A stretch of 64,000 bases of DNA from Nostoc sp. NMS9 (lineage in GTDB: Bacteria > Cyanobacteriota > Cyanobacteriia > Cyanobacteriales > Nostocaceae): contig NZ_JABXKL010000007.1 in the NCBI RefSeq assembly GCF_017114995.1, positions 1 through 64,000 of the forward strand. Reading direction: 5' to 3'. The notes beneath the pieces were generated by a model. That model was given only the letters and a program-made list of their open reading frames with translations, did not search any database and was not told where the DNA came from. Below are positions 47,401-54,990 of the stretch, in pieces; position 1 is the first letter of the stretch, and each line of letters opens with the position of its first letter. The position numbers and the translations under genes are program-made.

Positions 47401-48013
47401 AGGGCATACCAGTTGGGTAAGATCGGTTGCCTTTAGTCCCGATGGTCAAACTTTAGCTAGTGGCAGTGAAAACCAAAGAGTCAGGTTATGGGATATTTAT
47501 ACAGGAAAATGTCTCCAAATTTTGGAGGGACATAGCAATCGGATCAGGTCAGTTACTTTCAGCCCAGATGGTCAGACTTTAGCTAGTGGCAGTGATGACC
47601 AAACAGTGAAGCTATGGGATGTTTTCATGGGCAAGTGCTTCACAACCTTGCAAGAACATACTAATCGAGTCTGGTCAGTTGCCTTTAGTCCCGATGGCCA
47701 GACTTTAGCTAGTGCCAGTGAAGACCAAACGATAAAATTATGGGATGTCTCTAATGGCAAGTGCCTGAAAACTTTGCAGGGAGCTAATTGGGTAAAGTCA
47801 GTTGCCTTTAGTCCCGATGGTCAAACCCTGATTTGTGGTAGCCAAGATGAGACAATCAAGCTTTGGGATGTATCGACGGGTGATTGCCTAAGAATACTGC
47901 GATCGCCACGACCCTACGAAAAAATGAATATCACTGGGGTTACAGGATTAACCGCAGCGCAGTTAGTGACGCTCAAAGCTTTAGGGGCAGTGGAAAATGG
48001 AGAGCAAAATTGA
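44477..48013 (+). CDS. HTH-NB-ARC-WD40 STAND protein
   Basis: A 1178-residue signal-transduction ATPase. Residues about 15-80 form a LuxR-like helix-turn-helix ([20 protein letters not shown]). The NB-ARC domain (about 105-430) has FFRGR, Walker A GMGGIGKT, Walker [10 protein letters not shown] and GNPLALKL. A spacer of about 120 residues leads to fourteen WD40 repeats (about 557-1148, [14 protein letters not shown] type), enough for two seven-bladed propellers. The tail [20 protein letters not shown] is a motif I associate with cyanobacterial repeat proteins. STAND proteins sense a ligand through their repeats and oligomerise; roles in regulation or phage defence are both known. ATG 44495 is an alternative start. 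Confidence 0.92.
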   Translation: MYLCVSMSVIPENVLLGLAEKRCLSNSEIEVFLYAVEGQSPNAIAKKLAISAEAVRKRLSEVYKKFNVTGSGPGKLTKLRQFIESEHQTSLLNITQNRQDWGEAPGVCFFRGRIAELSQLTQWLIKDNCQLVAILGMGGIGKTALSVKLAKEVQENFEYLIWRSFRNAPPVAEMLASLIGFLSDERETNLPESIDGKVTLLINYLREHRCLVIFDNTETILQEGDRAGQYRQEYEDYGQLLSRVGEEPHQSCLVLTSREKPKEFAPLEGEASPVRTLSLLGLEKTEGQEILQDKGLFGSPQEWAKLVEKYSGNPLALKLVSEPIRELFDGDIAAFLAEGEIIFGDTRNLLDQQFERLSEIEKEIIYWLAIKRELVSLEELLNDIVRPLTKREVMEALQSLRRRSLIEQRTALFTLQSVVMEYMTDQLIEQVCHEITTRNITLFMSHALMEATAKDYIRNTQITLIIKPIIDRLSTIFRYAKNIEHHLYQILLSLRQIPQTAGYAGGNLLNILCQLQTDFSGYDFSNLTIWQAYLQSVNLHRVNFANADLAKCVFSETLVSISSVAFSPNGKLLATGDADGKTYLWQVEDGKLLFTCTGHSSWVKSVAFSPDGQTLASGSDDQTVKLWDVDDGKCLKTLHGHSNWVRSVAFSPDGQTLASGSEDQTVKLWNVHIGKCLITLQENTNRIMSVAFSPDGQILASCNEKQTVKLWDVRDGKCLKILQGHSSWVRSVAFSPDGEILATGSDDQTVKLWDVRDGKCLKTLQGHTNRVWSVAFSPDGQTLASGGDDQTVKLWDVRDGKCLKTFQGHTNRVKSVAFSPDGQTLASGSENQTVKLWNVQDGKSLTTLQGHSNRVRSVAFSPDGQILASGSEKQTVKLWDVRNDKFLKILEGHNSWVRSIAFSPDGQILASGSEKQTIKLWDVQTGQCLKKLQEHTNRIRSVAFSPNGQILASGSDDQTVKLWDVTDGKCLQTLKGHTSWVRSVAFSPDGQTLASGSENQRVRLWDIYTGKCLQILEGHSNRIRSVTFSPDGQTLASGSDDQTVKLWDVFMGKCFTTLQEHTNRVWSVAFSPDGQTLASASEDQTIKLWDVSNGKCLKTLQGANWVKSVAFSPDGQTLICGSQDETIKLWDVSTGDCLRILRSPRPYEKMNITGVTGLTAAQLVTLKALGAVENGEQN
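46150..47920 (+). repeat. Fourteen-unit WD40 tandem array (126-bp period)
   Basis: The WD40 region is a direct repeat of about 126 bp at the DNA level. The 20-bp stretch around TTTAGTCCCGATGGTCAAAC recurs nearly unchanged in most units. Repeats differ mainly at positions after GCATAGCA/ACATACCA, which map to loop residues (SSW, SNW, TNR). Such homogenised arrays change length by recombination. Confidence 0.85.
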
Positions 48014-48059
48014 AGAAGAATTCAGGAGTCAGAATTCAGGAGGGGAGCCAGGCAGCCCA

Positions 48060-48250
48060 TTAGTGTCAACTTAAGCCGAAAACTATATCGGACAGGCGTT
48101 TTGCAAATCCCTCACGCCCTCATCCCCTAACTCCTTCTCCCAAGGGAGAAGGGGAATTGAATGTCTAGCTCCCCTCTCCCTTGGGGAGAGGGGCTGGGGG
48201 TGAGGGCAAAACGTTGTCACCAAGCGGGTTTAGCGTTAAGTTGACACCAA
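48060..48250. repeat. MITE-like element with TTAGTGTCAACTTAA termini
   Basis: It begins TTAGTGTCAACTTAA (48060-48074) and ends TTAAGTTGACACCAA (48236-48250). The arms extend outward imperfectly (GGCAGCCCA against TGCGGGCAGCC). The centre holds long complementary arms (CTTCTCCCAAGGGAGAAGG and CTCCCCTCTCCCTTGGGGAG). The same terminus occurs inside the element at 57649-57978. Intergenic 48014-48472 otherwise contains heptad repeats and a possible recombinase remnant. Confidence 0.75.
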
Positions 48251-48281
48251 TGCGGGCAGCCTGCCCCCGACACTCCACTGA

Positions 48282-48390
48282 AGGTGAAGAAGATAAAATT
48301 TCTGGTTACAGAACCTTGTCGGCGCTGCAAAAATATTTAGAAGTGTTGGATGAGGATTTAGAATCGGCAGTCTCAACGCTTAAATTTTAG
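48282..48390 (+). pseudogene. Possible tyrosine-recombinase C-terminal remnant
   Basis: An open stretch directly after the element encodes KISGYRTLSALQKYLEVLDE and DLESAVSTLKF before a stop. The pattern (Q-K-Y-L-E-V-x-D-E plus a final helix) resembles the catalytic-Tyr end of phage-type integrases, where Tyr is the nucleophile. Only about 35 codons remain and nothing upstream matches. The call rests on one short motif and could be wrong. Confidence 0.3.
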
Positions 48391-48472
48391 CTGTCCTATT
48401 CAATGGTCGTGACTATCTAAAGATAAATTAGTACCATACTTAAGATTTTTAATTCAAACTTAATAGAATAAT

Positions 48473-48781
48473 ATGCCATCTGATTCAGATTCTCTTTTGC
48501 AACAACTTACTCAAAGTATAGAAAAAGGTGTGACTACATCTAATGAAATTGTCAAAGCTCTTAAGAAAATAGAACAAGAATCTGGAGAGGATTTATCAGG
48601 AATTATCGATTACATCAATAGAGCAGCATTCGATTTTGCTGAAGCATTAAAAAAAATAGGCGATTATGAAAAAACCGCGATCAAGCAAGTAGAGGAAGAT
48701 TTTAGAGCAAAGTCTTCTGCTAAGGGAGCTTCTAAAGTTATAGATATTAAGTGGTTGTGGAAATTTTTGACACACGGTTAG
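48473..48781 (+). CDS. Small helical protein of unknown function
   Basis: A 102-residue soluble, charged, almost all-helical protein (SLLQQLTQSIEKGVTTSNEI, then AFDFAEALKKIGDYEKTAI). It ends with a tryptophan-containing amphipathic segment (WLWKFLTHG). I recognise no family. It converges with the two-helix coiled-coil gene at 48789-49586, with 7 bases between stops. Both have AT-rich codon use unlike the flanking housekeeping genes and lie beside element debris, so acquisition by transfer is possible. Confidence 0.55.
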   Translation: MPSDSDSLLQQLTQSIEKGVTTSNEIVKALKKIEQESGEDLSGIIDYINRAAFDFAEALKKIGDYEKTAIKQVEEDFRAKSSAKGASKVIDIKWLWKFLTHG

Positions 48782-48788
48782 AATATAT

Positions 48789-49586
48789 CTAAGATAATTT
48801 ATGAATCAAAAATCCGAGGTACTTTTCTACTTCTTTAGCAGCATCCTTAGATAGCTCATTTTTTGAAACCCGGTTTGGTAGATCCATCTTTTTGATGTAT
48901 TCAATAGCACTCACGTATGCCTGAGTTACTTCTGGAAAAGTGACTAATTCTGACTTTTTTATATTTGTTTTTCTTAAATCTATCTGCTTATCAATATTAA
49001 TACTGACAAAATATAGACAATTGCATATGTCTTTCTCAAAAATATCTCTCAGATGTTTTTCTGATTTATTAGCTGTACTCGGTCTTCGTAATAATGTTTC
49101 AGGAACATTATTAGCAGCGGCTTTTGCTAGTTCCTTTTGTTTAGACTTTTTACCTAACCATCTATTTGCTTCCTGATTTGCTAATATATGTTGATCTAGT
49201 TTTTTAGCATCATCCAAATAATTATTTATTCTCTCGATAATTTCTGTATAATATGATGAATTTTGAATTTTAGGATCATTCTTGCCTACTTGTTCTAGAA
49301 AATCTTTGATATGTTTTGAACCGCTCACCAACGAGTCAATTCTTTTGTCTAAATCGTTTTTTTCATTTTTCAATTTTTCATTTTCTTCTTTAAGGTCTTT
49401 AGTAGTAAAATCAACAATTCTAAGAATTTCTGTTCCCAAGGCAATAATTGTAGCTACTGGAATAAATGGCTTAATTTTAGGATCAGCATTCCGAACTGTC
49501 CAATCGACTATTAAAAAAAGCACAAATGCTGTAATAATAGCCTCTAGCCATGCTTGTGTTTTAACAGAACGAAATATCCTATTCAT
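48789..49586 (-). CDS. Two-helix membrane protein with coiled coil, unknown function
   Basis: A 265-residue protein. Two membrane helices at about 12-31 and 41-57 are followed by a heptad-rich coiled coil (about 62-90, KEENEKLKNEKNDLDKRI). A helical soluble region follows, with a basic patch (KKSKQKELAKAAANN) and a C-terminal domain of about 90 residues. I do not recognise it. Two N-terminal helices plus a large cytoplasmic part is a layout seen in several membrane effectors of bacterial defence, but nothing here proves that. Gap 49587-49799 is AT-rich with no feature. Confidence 0.6.
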   Translation of the reverse strand: MNRIFRSVKTQAWLEAIITAFVLFLIVDWTVRNADPKIKPFIPVATIIALGTEILRIVDFTTKDLKEENEKLKNEKNDLDKRIDSLVSGSKHIKDFLEQVGKNDPKIQNSSYYTEIIERINNYLDDAKKLDQHILANQEANRWLGKKSKQKELAKAAANNVPETLLRRPSTANKSEKHLRDIFEKDICNCLYFVSINIDKQIDLRKTNIKKSELVTFPEVTQAYVSAIEYIKKMDLPNRVSKNELSKDAAKEVEKYLGFLIHKLS

Positions 49587-49799
49587 TGCTATTATTCCTC
49601 AATAAATATTGTATCCAAACCTATTATTTGTTAGAAAAATAAATATTATTTAATTAATAATCGTAAGTCGAGCTTTACTAAAGCTAAACTACAGTAGTTA
49701 TTGATTCATCCTTCAAAAAACACCAAAATGTCAATTTATTGTTGAAAAGTAAGGGGTAGTGAACAGTTACAAATTACAAGCCAAAGTTAAGATTCTGTT

Positions 49800-50174
49800 T
49801 TAATACGTATCCATCTCTAAAATCCTAAGTAATAGTTCCCGTTCTTCAGGTATTGCATTACGGATACGCGCTATCATATAGCAGGCTGTGTTCTTATTAA
49901 CCCCAATTTCTTTGGCAAGCTGGCGCACACTAATACCTCCTGGTGTATTCAGCACAAGGCGAATCGCTAAAAACCACTTATGTAATTCTACATGAGTTTT
50001 GTGGAACAGAGTCCCCACTGTAACGCTATATGAAGTGAAGCACTCGTTACATTGGTATCTGTGTTCATTCTTCAATATTCGAGAATTAGTTGATTCACAG
50101 TATGGGCATTTTGGCTTTCCAGCCCAGCGAATTTCCTCAAGCAGGGCAAGGCAATCTTCATAATTTAGTGACAT
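49800..50174 (-). CDS. IS1595/ISXO2-type zinc-ribbon HTH protein (transposase N-terminus without DDE domain)
   Basis: A 124-residue protein. A zinc ribbon uses CPYC (about 23-26) and CNEC (about 37-40). It is followed by the TSYSVTVGTLFHKTHVELHKW segment that marks IS1595-family transposase N-termini, and a helix-turn-helix (SVRQLAKEIGVNKNTACYMI). The protein stops at ILEMDTY, where full transposases continue VEMDETYIGG into the catalytic domain, so it is either truncated or a domesticated DNA-binding protein. No catalytic remnant is visible downstream. A near-perfect 38-bp palindrome overlaps its start codon, which favours a regulatory role for at least that site. Confidence 0.8.
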   Translation of the reverse strand: MSLNYEDCLALLEEIRWAGKPKCPYCESTNSRILKNEHRYQCNECFTSYSVTVGTLFHKTHVELHKWFLAIRLVLNTPGGISVRQLAKEIGVNKNTACYMIARIRNAIPEERELLLRILEMDTY

Positions 50175-50207
50175 CGTTATACCCAGAACTCTGAGTATAA
50201 CGATGTC
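50170..50207. promoter_or_regulatory. Near-perfect 38-bp palindrome over the zinc-ribbon gene start
   Basis: GACATCGTTATACCCAGA (50170-50187) pairs with TCTGAGTATAACGATGTC (50190-50207) in 17 of 18 positions around a 2-base centre. The ATG of the minus-strand gene lies inside the left arm (50172-50174). It may be an operator, an mRNA hairpin hiding the start, or an end sequence of the insertion element. Confidence 0.65.
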
Positions 50208-50409
50208 AAAAGTGACTCAGCAATGCTCAAGTATTATGTAGAAATCGCCCAAAAAAACTAAGAAATCAAGTTATTTACGGTGTATTTATATACTTTTATA
50301 TTTGATTTTACTAGGTGCTAACCTTAGGTTCAAAAAAATTTATCTTTTATTGAGATTCAGTCATCATTTTTATCTCTCTGTACTTGATTACAAGAACATC
50401 GCGCTCGTC

Positions 50410-50560
50410 AATTTTTTTCTGGCGATTGCCTTCGGCACTGCGCTTTGCGCAATCGCCTCCTGACCACAGGAGGTTTATAGCCGACAACGTACTCAAGGAT
50501 ACTTGAGCCTACAAAACGCGATGCCTGCGGCTGGCGGAGCCGCATCCTTGAGTACCCTGG
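50410..50560. repeat. Clustered inverted repeats in a 664-base gap
   Basis: In gap 50175-50838, GGCGATTGC (50421-50429) pairs with GCAATCGCC (50449-50457), and GTACTCAAGGAT (50489-50500) pairs perfectly with ATCCTTGAGTAC (50544-50555). Heptads (CTCCTGAATCCTGAATTCTG) lie near 50740. No gene is visible in the gap. Confidence 0.6.
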
Positions 50561-50838
50561 GGCATTTTTAGTTCAAGCGTACTATGAAAACCTTACTCAA
50601 GTTTTGGGTGGGTACGCTTATATTTGATGTACATCAATCGCCTTCTAGGTTTGGAGTTTCGCACTCCTGACTAGTCTAAACTCCAGTTACTACCCCTGCG
50701 CTATTATCTATCAGTCGTACAGAATACCCAACTGAATTTTGACTCCTGAATCCTGAATTCTGTTTCGATAAATAAAAGGTAAAAGAATGAATTTTGCCTT
50801 TTTCCTTCATCCTTTTACCTTTTTTATGTACCTGATGC

Positions 50839-51042
50839 TTATTTCATGTTAGCCCTTGCGTCCTTAACTGCGGCAAAGAAAAATAATCCTGTGAGTGGAA
50901 TGCTCAATACCAGGATAATTGCCGTGGCTGTGACACCAAAATCTGGTTGTCCGTAACCGAGTTCAAAAATCGAACCGACGGCGGCAATCGCACTTACACA
51001 AGAACCACCCAGAAATAAACTGCTTTTTGGAGTTAAATACAC
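50839..51042 (-). CDS. Small two-helix membrane protein
   Basis: A 67-residue protein with helices at about 10-27 and 38-58 (TAIILVLSIPLTGLFFFAAV) and a short basic tail (KDARANMK). Length, topology and ending suggest a conserved cyanobacterial hypothetical family, but I cannot name a function. It starts 10 bases after the peptide deformylase stop on the same strand, so it is probably co-transcribed with def. Confidence 0.7.
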   Translation of the reverse strand: MYLTPKSSLFLGGSCVSAIAAVGSIFELGYGQPDFGVTATAIILVLSIPLTGLFFFAAVKDARANMK

Positions 51043-51052
51043 TATTGCCCCC

Positions 51053-51616
51053 CTATGCTATTGGTTTCACCGCTTGATACGAGAAGCCATTCTTAGATAG
51101 CTCCTGGGCTAAAGTCAAGGAGTTTTCTACACGGTCTACAAATACCACGCCGTTAAGGTGATCCATCTCGTGCTGAATGCAGCGTCCCAGGAGGTCATTA
51201 GCTTTTAATGTCCGGGGACGACCGTACTCGTCTTTATAGGCGATTTCCACGACTTCGGGGCGCTTCACGTCTAAATATACGTTGGGAATACTCAAGCATC
51301 CTTCTTGGGCAACAGAGATGTCGCGGCTGACTTGTTTAATGGTGGGGTTAATCAACACCAAAGGCTGATTAGCTGCGTTTTCTGGTTCCAAATCGATGAC
51401 AATTAGTTGTTTGTGAATTCCTACTTGGGGTGCAGCCAAACCAATGCCATCTTTGCTGTACATAGTTTGCAGCATTTCGCGCACCATTTGGCGGAGTTGG
51501 TCATCGACTTTCGCAACTCGCTTTGCAGCTTGACGCAGCACGCGATCACCTAAATAATGAAGCTCCAAAGGTGGATTTTTTAACTTTTTTTTCTCGACAG
51601 CAATTTCAGAGGGCAT
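51053..51616 (-). CDS. def: Peptide deformylase
   Basis: Removes the formyl group from N-terminal Met of nascent proteins. All three motifs are intact: GIGLAAPQVG, EGCLSIP with the metal-binding Cys, and QHEMDHLNG with two metal-binding His and the catalytic Glu. At 187 residues it is a normal type I enzyme. The N-terminal 20 residues (VEKKKLKNPPLELHYLGD) are usual for cyanobacterial forms. Confidence 0.97.
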   Translation of the reverse strand: MPSEIAVEKKKLKNPPLELHYLGDRVLRQAAKRVAKVDDQLRQMVREMLQTMYSKDGIGLAAPQVGIHKQLIVIDLEPENAANQPLVLINPTIKQVSRDISVAQEGCLSIPNVYLDVKRPEVVEIAYKDEYGRPRTLKANDLLGRCIQHEMDHLNGVVFVDRVENSLTLAQELSKNGFSYQAVKPIA

Positions 51617-52095
51617 GAGTCTCGATGGCTAGATGGTGCAAATTCCTACTATTTTCATTCTATCAATCTCAGTTAGAGGATGTTTAAAAAGTCCTAGAGT
51701 ATACCAAAAACCCATCTGCCATTCCTCTTTTTGCTTGCTTAACGGCAGACTGATGCCAAGAGTGAGAGGCTGTGAAACCCTTATTTTCTCGTCAGTAAGG
51801 TTTGCTAGGGGTTAGGTCTCCGAGGTTGTATTGTTAGCAATAATACTTTTTAAATATCCCCTTAGACGTAGTACCAATCTCCAAAATAATTATTGTGAAG
51901 TCACGTTGCACCATACTAGGAGCGATAATTTTATCGAGGCTGACATCATTAAACAGTACTTTTAAATGTGAAATCGATTGTCAGTCGTTTACCAGCCTAT
52001 TTCTGATTCACATCTGATTGCAACTAGGATTCCTATACAACTTTTCTTAGTAAAAAGATTTCTCCAATCAATTTTTTATTGATGGAAACCTATGT
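51617..52095. other. Intergenic stretch without recognised features
   Basis: 479 bases between the def start and the Mo-nitrogenase-C gene stop. It should contain the def promoter. I see no repeat family, RNA gene or strong hairpin. Confidence 0.5.
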
Positions 52096-52383
52096 TTAGC
52101 AATATTTTCTAGCATCCTCACCACATTCATTGACTAAATATAATAAACACTTAAAACGAAGAGTAACTATCTGTTCGTAAAGAGGGTTCAATTTACACAA
52201 AGGTGGAATGCGAAGCAGAGTCCGACCGAAAAGTTTAACAGTTCTTTCAAAAGGGCAATTTGAAGGAATTATTTTGCACAATAGTCTAGCTAGATTATAA
52301 TTATGTATTTCTACGGACTCAAGCTGATCGCGGATTTGTTTTAATAAGCTATTGTCCAAATTGGCTTTATTTAAGAAGTTCAT
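52096..52383 (-). CDS. Mo-dependent nitrogenase C-terminal domain protein
   Basis: A 95-residue protein carrying the Mo_nitro_C signature: ARLLCKIIPSNCPFER, then LFGRTLLRIPPLCKLNPLYE and LVNECGEDARKYC. The family is confined mostly to diazotrophic cyanobacteria; its role is not established, and the name comes from its occurrence at the C-terminus of nitrogenase-related proteins. It stands alone here. A ribosome site (GGAAGGAAAG) precedes ATG 52383. Its presence supports a nitrogen-fixing host. Confidence 0.88.
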   Translation of the reverse strand: MNFLNKANLDNSLLKQIRDQLESVEIHNYNLARLLCKIIPSNCPFERTVKLFGRTLLRIPPLCKLNPLYEQIVTLRFKCLLYLVNECGEDARKYC

Positions 52384-52767
52384 GGTTCAACTTTCCTTCC
52401 ATCAATCTGTTTCTCCCTATCAAATTACTACGATATTCAGAGAAAAACATCGTATAAATACCAAACTATTTCCCCACTTTTTTGAGGTCAAGTTTAAAGA
52501 ACAGTAAAATTGCTGAGAGACCAGAACAGCTAGCCAATTATTATCAATAACTGTTAAAAGCAATAGTGAGTATATCTGTGGCAAATGGTATGAAGATCAA
52601 GTAAATAGTCGAGGCAGCAGGAGGACAGAAGAAGGAAGTAGCAATAGATAAAAGCTGATATATTGGCAAACTTTGCACCATTGACTATAAATAGTGGTGT
52701 TATTGACGCAAAGACGCAAAAGCTGAACTTAGTGCTTTGGCGTTAAGTTCAAATTTTGAGGTGATGT
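52384..52767. other. Divergent intergenic region before ftsX
   Basis: 384 bases between divergent starts. It holds a repeat-like ACGCAAAGACGCAAAAG (52705-52721) with a partial inverse CTTTGGCGTTAAG (52735-52747) shortly before ftsX. Nothing else is recognised. Confidence 0.45.
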
Positions 52768-53670
52768 GTGTTTAAATCTTTCACGAAACTGGACTATCTG
52801 CTGAAAGAAACTTTCCTCGGTTTATTGCGGGGAGGTTGGATGAATTGGGCTGCTGTCAGTACTGTGACGGTGTTACTGTTTTTATTCGGCTTGAGTCTGC
52901 AAACCTCTTGGCAAGTTGAAAAACTTCTCTATCAGTTTGGTAGCCAGCTAGAAGTCTCAGTTTATCTCGAACCGGATACACGGATGGAAAGCATTGAGCC
53001 ACTAATCGCAAAAATGCCAGAGGTGGCGGCGATAAAAACCATTACCAAAGAAGAAGCTTGGACTAGGTTAGTTAAGGAAATGAGAATTTCTGATATTGAG
53101 GGTGCTACTCAGCAGCTAGGTGAGAATCCTCTGGTTGATGAGATGAAGGTAAAAGCACGTAATTCTCAAGTTGTGCCAACCTTAGCAACGCAGTTGGCTA
53201 AATTACGAGGAGTTGAGACGGTGCAGTATGTCGATGAAGCAGTCAAACGCATTGCCCAGTTGCACCGAGGCCTGAACTGGATTACTTTAACAATTACGAT
53301 TATTCTGACTTTAACAGCGATCGCAGTGACTACTACCACAATTAGGCTGATTGTCATGGCGCGTCGCCAGGAAATTGAAATTATGCAACTAGTGGGAGCA
53401 ACTTCTGTTTGGATTTACCTCCCATTTATTTTACAAGGAATTGCTTTTGGTTTGGTTGGTGGTGCGATCGCTTGGAGTTTCATTTCTGTGATTCAACAGT
53501 TTCTCGGTAAGTTGCTAGTCAATCAACCTGAGTTTATCCAAGTCATCACCAACAGAGTGCAACTCACTCCAGCAGAAATTTTATTATTGCCCCTGATCCT
53601 TTTGAGTTTCGGTGCAGGTGTAGGATTAATGGGGAGCTTATTTGCTGTCCGACGTTTTGCTAAAGGATAG
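52768..53670 (+). CDS. ftsX: Cell division protein FtsX
   Basis: Membrane subunit of the FtsEX ABC complex that activates septal cell-wall hydrolases. One N-terminal helix (about 22-42), an extracytoplasmic domain (about 50-165, FGSQLEVSVYLEPD start), then three helices (about 170-192, 218-240, 270-290) with MARRQEIEIMQLVGAT between, the FtsX signature. The start is GTG 52768, preceded by GAGGTGAT. The 300-residue length is normal. No ftsE is adjacent, which is common in cyanobacteria. Confidence 0.95.
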   Translation: MFKSFTKLDYLLKETFLGLLRGGWMNWAAVSTVTVLLFLFGLSLQTSWQVEKLLYQFGSQLEVSVYLEPDTRMESIEPLIAKMPEVAAIKTITKEEAWTRLVKEMRISDIEGATQQLGENPLVDEMKVKARNSQVVPTLATQLAKLRGVETVQYVDEAVKRIAQLHRGLNWITLTITIILTLTAIAVTTTTIRLIVMARRQEIEIMQLVGATSVWIYLPFILQGIAFGLVGGAIAWSFISVIQQFLGKLLVNQPEFIQVITNRVQLTPAEILLLPLILLSFGAGVGLMGSLFAVRRFAKG

Positions 53671-54104
53671 TCATTGGTCATTAGTCCTTTGTCATTGGTC
53701 ATTTGTCCTCTGAACTCAGAACTTTGACCTCTGAACTCGGAACTTCGACCTCTGAACTCGGAACTTCGACCTTTGAACTCAGAACTTCGACTTCTGAACT
53801 CAGAACTTCGACCTCTGAACTCGGAACTTCGACTTCTGAACTCAGAATTTCAACTTCTGAACTCAGAATTTCAACTTCTGAACTCAGAACTTTGACCTCT
53901 GAACTCAGAACTTCGACCTCTGAACCCAGAACTTCGACTTCTGAACTCGAAATTTTCAAAATTTTAAAAGAATAACTGAAGTTTTGCTTGAACGAATATG
54001 AAATTAAACCTACATATCAACTTAACAGGGCTAATCAAATGACAAATGACCAATGACCAATAACCAATAACCAATGACCAATGACAAATGACAAATGACA
54101 AAAT
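53671..54104. repeat. 21-bp tandem array flanked by inverted heptad repeats
   Basis: Eleven good copies of a 21-bp unit (TCTGAACTCAGAACTTCGAC plus one base) run from 53709 to 53939, with a decayed twelfth to 53960. Upstream are TCATTGG/TCATTTG heptads (53675-53707); downstream is the reverse-complement family CCAATGA/CAAATGA (54037-54102). The heptads abut and partly enter the following gene. Because 21 is a multiple of three and the unit lacks stops, both strands show false ORFs. Confidence 0.9.
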
Positions 54105-54108
54105 CACT

Positions 54109-54918
54109 ATGAAATCACAATGGGAATGTTTTTTGCAGAATCTCGGTGTTTGGGAAGGTTCATTTACGAATTTTTCTCCCCAAGGAACACTTTTGAATGA
54201 TACTCCTAGTCGTCTTTCCCTAGAACATTTGAACAATAGCCAGAAAGTGCGCCTAACTCTGAGCCGTTCGGGACAAGATATAATCAGAGAATTTAATTCT
54301 GTGGGAGGGGGTCTGCTGTTTTTTGAAAATGGTTCATTTTCTGAAGGTTTAATTCAGCTAGGGCCATTTTCTGAATTTGGTGGAGAACTCGCTTTTGTTC
54401 ATGAAAATCGCCGCTTGCGTCTGGTGCAACTGTTTGATAATACTGGTCAGCTAAAGGAATTAATCTTAATTCGAGAACATCTGGCTGTAACCCCAGCAGC
54501 AGAACGTCCACCCTTGCAGATAAATGATTTGTTGGGAGAATGGCAAGGTCAAGCAGTGACAATATATCCAGATTTGCGCTCGCCTGATACTTACTCTACA
54601 ACCTTAAAATTACAACTTGATGATACTGGGCGATTAATTCAAAGTACCTCTTTTAGCGATCGCACAATTACCTCAACTGCTACCATCAAAGGCCCCATTG
54701 TTCTCTTTGACCAAGACCCAGAAAAGCAGGTGCAAGTATTATTTTTACCAGATGGCGCTTCTGCAACATCACCTGTCAAAGTGCAGTTACGCCAACCATT
54801 TTTTATAGAAGCGGGTTGGTTAATCCAGCCAAACCTGCGCCGACGGATGATTCGCAGCTACAACGAGAAAGGCGAATGGGTTAGTTTGACATTAGTTACT
54901 GAAGAAAGAAAGCTTTGA
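54109..54918 (+). CDS. DUF3598-family protein
   Basis: A 269-residue cyanobacterial protein. Signature stretches are QWECFLQNLGVWEGSFTNFS, GPFSEFGGELAFVHENRRLR and LLGEWQGQAVTIYPD; the two WEG/WQG motifs mark two lipocalin-like halves. The family has no established activity known to me. I chose ATG 54109 because the in-frame ATG at 54088 lies within the heptad repeat. It precedes the Omp85 gene on the same strand. Confidence 0.88.
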   Translation: MKSQWECFLQNLGVWEGSFTNFSPQGTLLNDTPSRLSLEHLNNSQKVRLTLSRSGQDIIREFNSVGGGLLFFENGSFSEGLIQLGPFSEFGGELAFVHENRRLRLVQLFDNTGQLKELILIREHLAVTPAAERPPLQINDLLGEWQGQAVTIYPDLRSPDTYSTTLKLQLDDTGRLIQSTSFSDRTITSTATIKGPIVLFDQDPEKQVQVLFLPDGASATSPVKVQLRQPFFIEAGWLIQPNLRRRMIRSYNEKGEWVSLTLVTEERKL

Positions 54919-54990
54919 TATCATGTCCGCTTGATTACTTGTCAAATATTTAACTGTTGCCAAAATGTGGGTAATGACAAAGCTTTATTT

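Noticed and set aside
46150..47920. Possible CRISPR or satellite array
   Set aside because: The 126-bp period encodes WD40 blades in one continuous frame.
48181..48390. A 69-codon gene
   Set aside because: Its first half is the palindromic core of a repeat element; only the last 35 codons may be a remnant of a real gene.
53709..53960. Possible CRISPR array
   Set aside because: Repeats are directly contiguous with no unique spacers and no cas genes are near.
53699..53975. Open frames of 86-90 codons on both strands with SSEVEV- or STSELRT-type repeats
   Set aside because: They are by-products of the stop-free 21-bp tandem repeat and have no unique ends.
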